17,744 nucleotides of DNA from a bacterium (GTDB lineage: Archaea; Thermoproteota; Nitrososphaeria; Nitrososphaerales; CADDZS01). The translations under genes and the position numbers were made by a program. The stretch spans positions 444 through 18,187 of the forward strand of contig DAIDAB010000022.1 of NCBI GenBank assembly GCA_027310845.1. The letters run 5' to 3'. Below are positions 13,430 to 17,744 of this stretch, one piece after another (the stretch's first letter is position 1; every line of letters starts with the position of its first letter). The notes under the pieces are model-generated. The model did no database searches, was not told where the DNA came from, and was given only the letters and a program-made list of their open reading frames with translations.

Positions 13430-13870
13430 ATGGAGAAAAGCAACATGCAGTTTGATTCAAAACAGCTTGTCTTCCTCCAAAAAAATTACATTGCACGAGT
13501 GGCAAGTTGTGGAATAAATGGGCTCCCACACGTCAGCCCAGTTTACTTTGCAGATGATAAGGATTCGATCTTCTTCGCCACCGAGAAAGGCACTCAAAAG
13601 TTCAAGGACATTTCAAAGAACCCTAAGGCTAGCATCGTCGTGGATGATTTCGATGCAGACTGGTTGCACGGAAGAAAAGGAACAGAGACGATAGAACATG
13701 CAGTGGTCGTTAGCGGAAGCGCAACGATATTGGAGAGCGGTCAAGAGTATCATGCAATGTATTCAAAATTGTTCGAAAAGTATCCTGACTACCGTGAAGA
13801 GAACTGGGATGAGGGTGCAACTCCAATAATAAAGGTCAGTGCGGATAAGATCATTTCATGGGGTCTCTGA
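13430..13870 (+). CDS. Pyridoxamine 5'-phosphate oxidase-like split-barrel protein, 146 aa
   Basis: The ATG at 13430 directly follows the nth stop codon with no spacer, or ATG 13445 may be used. The sequence runs YIARVASCGINGLPHVSPVYF, SIFFATEKGTQKFKDISKNP, ASIVVDDF and VVVSGSATIL, the strand order of FMN- or F420-binding split barrels. The strand after the first turn carries the HVSPVYF element typical of F420-linked members. The likely role is reduction of a small molecule or cofactor; the substrate is not readable. The junction with nth suggests joint expression, but no mechanistic link to DNA repair is known to me. Confidence 0.83.
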   Translation: MEKSNMQFDSKQLVFLQKNYIARVASCGINGLPHVSPVYFADDKDSIFFATEKGTQKFKDISKNPKASIVVDDFDADWLHGRKGTETIEHAVVVSGSATILESGQEYHAMYSKLFEKYPDYREENWDEGATPIIKVSADKIISWGL

Positions 13871-13931
13871 AGTGATAAAAATTCGGTTTGGAGCTAGAGT
13901 TCAATTCTAATTTCACCCTTTGACAAAACTC

Positions 13932-13937
13932 TTTTTT
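13932..13937 (+). terminator. T6 tract after the nth-flavoprotein pair
   Basis: Six T in a row lie 61 bases after the stop at 13870 and 41 bases before the next gene, a plausible archaeal U-tract terminator. The 13871-13978 spacer shows nothing else clear. Confidence 0.3.
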
Positions 13938-13978
13938 CATCTCGAAATTCAACGTTAGCTGAACCAGTGTTTTTGCAA

Positions 13979-14908
13979 ATGAGATTCGGAGTTGCTCTAG
14001 AAAGTTTCACCCCTCCGGGGAATAACCCTTCCGTCGAATTGATCTACAAGATTTCTGAGCTCGCAGAATCCCTCGCGTTTGACTCAGTCTGGGTGTGGGA
14101 TCACATTCTACTTGGTTCTCGCAAGGTGTTTCCAGTTCTTGATTCGCTTACGACGCTTGCGATGATAGGCGCGCGAACGAAACAGATCAAACTTGGAACT
14201 AGTGTCTTGATTATCGCTCTCAGGAATCCCATAGTACTTGCAAAGGTTCTTTCTACCATTCAATACATGACCAATGGTCGTTTGATTCTTGGAGCTGCCT
14301 CAGGCTGGTACAAGAGAGAATTCGACGCCGCGGGCACTAGGTTTGAAGACAGAGGGAAGATCTTCGAAGAGCGCTTCCAGCTGATAAGGCGCCTACTCTA
14401 CGAAAGTGATGTAAATTATGATTCAAGCGGGTTCGTATTGTCCCATGCTTCGATGGAACCGAAGACTCAAGTGGCTCTCCCGATGATGATTGGAGGTTAT
14501 GCTGATTCAGTTCTTCGTAGGGCGGGAAAGCTATCTGATGGATGGATTGGCTACTACTATCCTCCAAAAGACTTTAACGAATCTTGGAGCAAGGTGCTTC
14601 ACGCGGCATCCGATGCGGGGCGTGATGTCTCGTCTCTTCGCTCAATCAACATTGTCCCTCTTGCCATCGCAGGGAGCTTCGAGGAGGGCGATGCAATAGT
14701 GAAGGACTTTACAGGGAAGTACATGGATCTGCCAAAGGGCACACAATGCAGTCCAGAATCTGGGGTGAGGGGAACTGTGGAGGAGTGCATAGAGCAAATA
14801 CGGTCATACGAAAAGGCCGGAGTGCAAGATCTCGTATTCATTCCTTGCTTTTACGAGAAGAAGCATATAGAAACTGCCGGCAAAGAAATACTGCCTAAAT
14901 TTACGTAA
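13979..14908 (+). CDS. Luciferase-like (LLM) F420/FMN-dependent oxidoreductase, 309 aa
   Basis: The start ATG 13979 opens with MRFGVALESF, the usual first strand of the family; GTG 13967 would add four residues. The barrel signatures follow: SVWVWDHILL, TLAMIGARTKQIKLGTSVL, PIVLAKVLSTIQYMTNGRLILGAASGWY, and IGGYADSVLRRAGKLSDGWI near residue 175. Family members with this pattern use reduced F420 or FMN to reduce or oxygenate substrates. An F420 role is likely in archaea that make F420, but this cannot be proved from the sequence. It sits downstream of a split-barrel flavoprotein, which may also use F420. It ends 11 bases before the stop of the convergent gene. Confidence 0.9.
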   Translation: MRFGVALESFTPPGNNPSVELIYKISELAESLAFDSVWVWDHILLGSRKVFPVLDSLTTLAMIGARTKQIKLGTSVLIIALRNPIVLAKVLSTIQYMTNGRLILGAASGWYKREFDAAGTRFEDRGKIFEERFQLIRRLLYESDVNYDSSGFVLSHASMEPKTQVALPMMIGGYADSVLRRAGKLSDGWIGYYYPPKDFNESWSKVLHAASDAGRDVSSLRSINIVPLAIAGSFEEGDAIVKDFTGKYMDLPKGTQCSPESGVRGTVEECIEQIRSYEKAGVQDLVFIPCFYEKKHIETAGKEILPKFT

Positions 14909-14919
14909 CCCCTAAGTGA

Positions 14920-15717
14920 TCACTTTTCTCCGACTGCCAAAATCAGGTTGAACTGAATCAGAAAAGAATCGCTATTCATCTGGGAGTTGAGCCAGGCTTT
15001 GTACTTCTCAATTTCCTGAGTGCTTGCATTGGGTTTCGACTGTCCGTTTCCAGCGAACCCTAGCGCCGAGATCCTCCTGGCTATCTCTGCCTGCATCTTG
15101 TCCTCTTCGTCGCTTGTCAAGAATCTTGAATATCCAGTCAGTCTGATATTCTTGAGGCCGTTTGCCTTGAAGGCGCTGTATATCCTTCGCCCCATGATCA
15201 GTCTATCCGCTCGTGGGGAGTCGATCTTAGCTCTGATTAACTGGATGTCGGGAGGACAAGGGTACATGACAGGGGCGCCGTTTTCATCCAATGCGGCTAT
15301 CTTAGAACCATTCTTCACGACTCGCACAAGTTCCTTGGTTAGCGAGTCAATGTCGACACGGTGATCTGAATAAAAGGAAGAGAATCCGAGGTCGCTGTAA
15401 GCCAAGTCGAAGGTAGAATCAGCGATGGGAAACTTACCACTGGGCGTCGCAAGTTTGACTGTTATATTGGACAGCTTAAGCTCGGCCGCCAGAGAGATTA
15501 AAGTGCTAACGTTGATTTCATTTGTGTCTACAAAGGTGACTTTTCTCTTGTTCATGTAGCGAGCAAATTTGAGCGGAACGAGCGCATTTGGTGCTGGGAA
15601 AAATAGGGCACAGTCGGACTGTTTGATTCCAAGACTCTGCCAGATTTGCCTGTTTGAGTCGAGAAGATCACCTTTTTGGGTGACAATCTCGAAATTGCGC
15701 AGATCCGCATCTATCAT
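14920..15717 (-). CDS. Probable methyltransferase-fold protein with a degenerate motif I, 265 aa
   Basis: A strand-turn (CALFFPAPNALVPLKFA) stands where motif I of class I methyltransferases belongs, but it lacks the usual DxGxGxG glycines. Later parts fit better: VTFVDTNEIN (the acidic end of strand 2), FPIADSTFDLAYSDLGF, and ELVRVVKNGSKIAALDENG, as in UbiE-type proteins. It could be a diverged methyltransferase or a non-catalytic relative. ATG 15717 fits the TATA-like element at 15757-15766; TTG 15747 lies upstream of the predicted transcript start and would add ten residues. It converges on the LLM gene and diverges from the DUF488 gene. Confidence 0.6.
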   Translation of the reverse strand: MIDADLRNFEIVTQKGDLLDSNRQIWQSLGIKQSDCALFFPAPNALVPLKFARYMNKRKVTFVDTNEINVSTLISLAAELKLSNITVKLATPSGKFPIADSTFDLAYSDLGFSSFYSDHRVDIDSLTKELVRVVKNGSKIAALDENGAPVMYPCPPDIQLIRAKIDSPRADRLIMGRRIYSAFKANGLKNIRLTGYSRFLTSDEEDKMQAEIARRISALGFAGNGQSKPNASTQEIEKYKAWLNSQMNSDSFLIQFNLILAVGEK

Positions 15718-15756
15718 AAATCGGTCAGGGGCAGCAGTGACGTGCAATTGTGGAGT

Positions 15757-15766
15757 TATTGTATTT
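15757..15766. promoter_or_regulatory. AT-rich element serving the divergent methyltransferase and DUF488 genes
   Basis: The plus strand reads ATTGTATTTT and the minus strand AAAATACAAT. A transcript start about 25 bases away in each direction falls near 15787 (the ATG at 15786) and near 15736 (before the ATG at 15717). The DUF488 transcript would be nearly leaderless. Confidence 0.4.
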
Positions 15767-15785
15767 TCTCCTTCTCACAGCCATA

Positions 15786-16211
15786 ATGCTAAAATCAAGA
15801 TACAACACAAAATCGAAGTGTAGCTCATTGCCATCAAACAAGAAAGCGGATGGACAGATATACGTTGAAAAATCGATCTACGATTCGTCTTCTACAACGG
15901 ACGGGGTCCGTATCCTGGTGATGAGAATGTGGCCGCGTGGGATCAAAAAATCGAAAATCGATGCTTGGATGAAGGATCTTGGAACAGAAAAAGATCTGAT
16001 TAAAGAATGGAGGGCAGGCAAGCTCCCTCTTCAAGATTTCAGATCACGTTACATTTCTAACCTCAAGAAAAGTAAAGCCGCTCGTGATGAAATGGATCAG
16101 ATAATTGATTTGCTGAAACACGGAAAAAATGTGACGCTGCTTTGCACCGACAGGGATGTTACAAAGTGCCACAGGTCGTCCCTAAAACAGATCCTGGAAG
16201 AAAGGCTGTAA
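15786..16211 (+). CDS. DUF488 family protein, 141 aa
   Basis: The family core is clear: VEKSIYDSSS, then ILVMRMWPRGIKKSKIDAW, DLGTEKDLIKEW, a middle helix DFRSRYISNLKK, and NVTLLCTDRD with CHRSSLKQIL near the end. Its function in the literature is uncertain, and the W-P-R-G and C-H-R motifs suggest a small conserved pocket. The first 25-odd residues from ATG 15786 are a weakly conserved basic leader. GTG 15750 would add a hydrophobic stretch that probably belongs to the promoter region, and TTG 15828 is a shorter option. It ends 13 bases before the stop of the convergent membrane protein gene. Confidence 0.83.
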   Translation: MLKSRYNTKSKCSSLPSNKKADGQIYVEKSIYDSSSTTDGVRILVMRMWPRGIKKSKIDAWMKDLGTEKDLIKEWRAGKLPLQDFRSRYISNLKKSKAARDEMDQIIDLLKHGKNVTLLCTDRDVTKCHRSSLKQILEERL

Positions 16212-16224
16212 AACGAACTTACTG

Positions 16225-17319
16225 CTAGGGAAGCACAATGATTGTTCCGTGCATCCACGGATGGTACTGGCAGTAGTAATCGTAAACTCCGGGCTTTGCG
16301 AAAGTGAACATGAAAGTACCTCCAGGGCTGAACACATGAGAAAAGTTGCCAGTCGTGCTCGTCACAGTGTCATAAGTCAGTGAATGGCTTATCCACTCCA
16401 CAGTATTGTTACTGCCGATGAGAACAGTAATGTTCTGTGGTGAATACTGCCATGTCACAGGAGTCTCTTCGATGTAGATGACTGGAATATTCGCGGAATC
16501 TTGCGAAGGTGCTGAACTTATTGCCACCACAGTCATAGCAAGATACCCTCCTAGCGCGATTATCATGATAATTGAAAATGCAGGTATCAACCCCTTCATG
16601 GCTCTATTGAGTGATGACTTTCTTGTGTGCGCGGATTGCTCTAGCCTGATTGGATCAAGCCGCCTGGTCTCTCGGGTCAGCGTGATATACAGAAACCCAA
16701 CAAAGTAAATAGGAGAAGGGGCGAATAAGGAGACGCCTAATAGCGCTTGTTGGCTAACCGGGTAAAGTGGATAAACCGGTGTGGTGATTAGATACAGCGC
16801 GAAACCGTAAAACATGTGGGCGGAAAGCCCGAGCATGAGCGTTAGCATCTTGAAATTGTCGGGCAACATCGGCAAAAACCCCCCGATCAACAAGCCTATG
16901 AAGAGAAAGCAAAAGTGCTCGATAACATGGATGAGCGGATTCAACACTGCAGCATCCCAGAAGGTCGGAAGGTGCCAAAACACAAGCAACCCTGAGATAA
17001 CACCTAGTCCTAGGAGTCCAGTATGCATGCTTTTGATACGAGAGAATTTGCCTGATCGATAAAGAGGATAACCGATGAGGACCCCTGAGATTGCGATCAC
17101 GACGTGCTGCGCCATGTGGACTACCAGGTTGACCTCAGTCGCGACCTCAAAGGGAGGAAAGGTTGTGATGAAAATGAATAGTATGATTCCGAGCACCGGG
17201 AGTGATTGGAAGGCACGCTTTAAGCGTGCATTGAAATTCCCTTTTTTTCCAAGCCCTTCTTCCATCAACAGAAACAGTTTCGCTCCGTGCTCAGCAACTA
17301 GTGGTTGACTTTCGCACAC
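16225..17319 (-). CDS. DUF1404/CtaG-like membrane protein fused to a C-terminal cupredoxin, 364 aa
   Basis: Seven hydrophobic segments are visible: about residues 38-56, 63-86, 100-121, 128-150, 158-180, 190-215 and 243-268. Several carry histidines (HMAQH 68-72, H116, HVIEH 131-135, H168), as in the CtaG/DUF1404 type. Residues 280-364 form a plastocyanin-like beta barrel outside the membrane: NNTVEWIS, SPGGTFMFTF, then GVYDYYCQYHPWMHG with Cys 350, His 353 and Met 356 as copper ligands. At the place of the usual first His ligand stands D307 (YDTVTS instead of xHTVTS), with H302 nearby. The likely role is in copper handling or electron transfer for a terminal oxidase, inferred from the domains. 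GTG 17319 fits a leaderless start; ATG 17265 is the alternative. Confidence 0.78.
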   Translation of the reverse strand: MCESQPLVAEHGAKLFLLMEEGLGKKGNFNARLKRAFQSLPVLGIILFIFITTFPPFEVATEVNLVVHMAQHVVIAISGVLIGYPLYRSGKFSRIKSMHTGLLGLGVISGLLVFWHLPTFWDAAVLNPLIHVIEHFCFLFIGLLIGGFLPMLPDNFKMLTLMLGLSAHMFYGFALYLITTPVYPLYPVSQQALLGVSLFAPSPIYFVGFLYITLTRETRRLDPIRLEQSAHTRKSSLNRAMKGLIPAFSIIMIIALGGYLAMTVVAISSAPSQDSANIPVIYIEETPVTWQYSPQNITVLIGSNNTVEWISHSLTYDTVTSTTGNFSHVFSPGGTFMFTFAKPGVYDYYCQYHPWMHGTIIVLP

Positions 17320-17340
17320 AGGAAGCAGGAGGCCTGGCTG

Positions 17341-17348
17341 TAAAAATG
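17341..17348 (-). promoter_or_regulatory. TATA-like box for the cupredoxin fusion gene
   Basis: The minus strand reads CATTTTTA, centred about 26 bases before GTG 17319. This supports a leaderless transcript starting there, or a 54-base leader if ATG 17265 is used. Confidence 0.35.
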
Positions 17349-17485
17349 ATTCTACTTTCCAAAAGCAAATGCTATTGAAAAGATGCGCAGGGAATACCTT
17401 TGAGAGTTATTAGGTGCGACAACCGTTTAAGAACTCCTAAGGGACGCACTCCGAAATCTCTCAAATCAGGAACAAAGCTCTATTC

Positions 17486-17744
17486 ATGGAGGGTAACGCT
17501 CCGCCTGGCGGACTGTGTCTTTCTTCGTTCGTAGTTCTGACCACAGGTCGAGATGTGTTGGTCGGAAAGATGTCAAGGCCCGAGATGTTGGTAGAAAAAT
17601 TCTTCGTGGGGGAGAAATTTGCACCGACTTATGTTCAGAGCAATAAATACCTCTTGCCTGCCTCTCATCTGACGTGGTACGAATCCCCGCTTGAAGCAGC
17701 GGAGAGAGTTGCAAACGAACAAGCTATGATGCCAATACCAAAAG
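17486..17744 (+). CDS. Probable NUDIX-family protein, N-terminal part (3' truncated by window edge)
   Basis: From ATG 17486 the frame stays open to the window end (86 residues). An in-frame TAA about 46 bases upstream limits the start, and this ATG is the only usable codon. The opening PPGGLCLSSFVVLTTGRDVLVGKM, a LPASHL turn and the ESPLEAAERVANEQ helix match what I recall of archaeal proteins annotated as NUDIX hydrolases. The catalytic Nudix box itself is not recognisable in this part, so the call is tentative. A TATA-like GTTTAAGAAC (17424-17433) lies upstream. The 17320-17485 spacer holds only these divergent promoter signals. Confidence 0.5.
   Translation, partial: MEGNAPPGGLCLSSFVVLTTGRDVLVGKMSRPEMLVEKFFVGEKFAPTYVQSNKYLLPASHLTWYESPLEAAERVANEQAMMPIPK

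Noticed and set aside
13430..14908. Split-barrel and luciferase-like genes as a dedicated F420 pathway cluster
   Set aside because: A 108-base spacer with a T-tract separates them, and no F420 biosynthesis gene is present, so a dedicated system is not supported.
1..17744. CRISPR array, tRNA or rRNA genes, integrase or attachment sites
   Set aside because: I saw no regularly spaced repeats, no cloverleaf-like sequence with a T-loop, and no integrase; the only mobile element is the insertion sequence.

Overview
The window looks like a compact stretch of archaeal chromosome of moderate GC content. The archaeal signs are a radical-SAM/GNAT Elp3, a PAC2-family proteasome-assembly-chaperone relative, an AmrS-type radical SAM enzyme, an F420/FMN-type luciferase-like oxidoreductase, and DUF1404-like and cupredoxin membrane modules. 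TATA-like boxes repeatedly sit about 25 bases before likely TTG, GTG or ATG starts with little or no Shine-Dalgarno sequence, which suggests leaderless or short-leader transcripts. A deep or soil Nitrososphaeria (thaumarchaeal) lineage is my best guess, but this is inference from gene content only.

Layout. Bases 1-1737 hold a plus-strand run: the 3' end of a class I fructose-1,6-bisphosphatase, an unrecognised 275-residue protein, and a small methyltransferase-fold protein. Elp3 (minus) converges on this run and diverges from a small exported or anchored protein. A HIT-family hydrolase (plus) then meets a FAD amine/amino-acid oxidase (minus). Upstream of that oxidase lies a decayed short-chain dehydrogenase with one frameshift and two stop codons. 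A split-barrel flavoprotein and a small HExxH protein follow on the minus strand.

Bases 8171-8900 hold a complete insertion sequence. It is 714 bp long, with perfect 15-bp terminal inverted repeats, an intact DDE transposase and an 8-bp target duplication. It sits in the promoter spacer between the HExxH gene and a membrane-anchored ferredoxin gene.

Bases 8968-12760 hold the ferredoxin, a PAC2-family protein, a 53-codon zinc-finger gene, a methyltransferase and AmrS. Bases 12785-14908 carry endonuclease III abutting a second split-barrel flavoprotein, then the luciferase-like oxidoreductase. The right end holds a divergent methyltransferase/DUF488 pair, a seven-helix membrane protein fused to a cupredoxin, and the 5' part of a probable NUDIX gene.

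Most genes are housekeeping or redox functions. I found no multi-gene defence or biosynthetic system, no CRISPR array, and no tRNA or rRNA gene. The most unusual items are the cupredoxin fusion with an altered copper-ligand position, the two-helix membrane ferredoxin with a [3Fe-4S]-type cysteine set, the fresh IS insertion, the decaying dehydrogenase, the hidden zinc-finger gene, and several convergent or divergent gene pairs packed so tightly that terminators and promoters must lie inside neighbouring genes.
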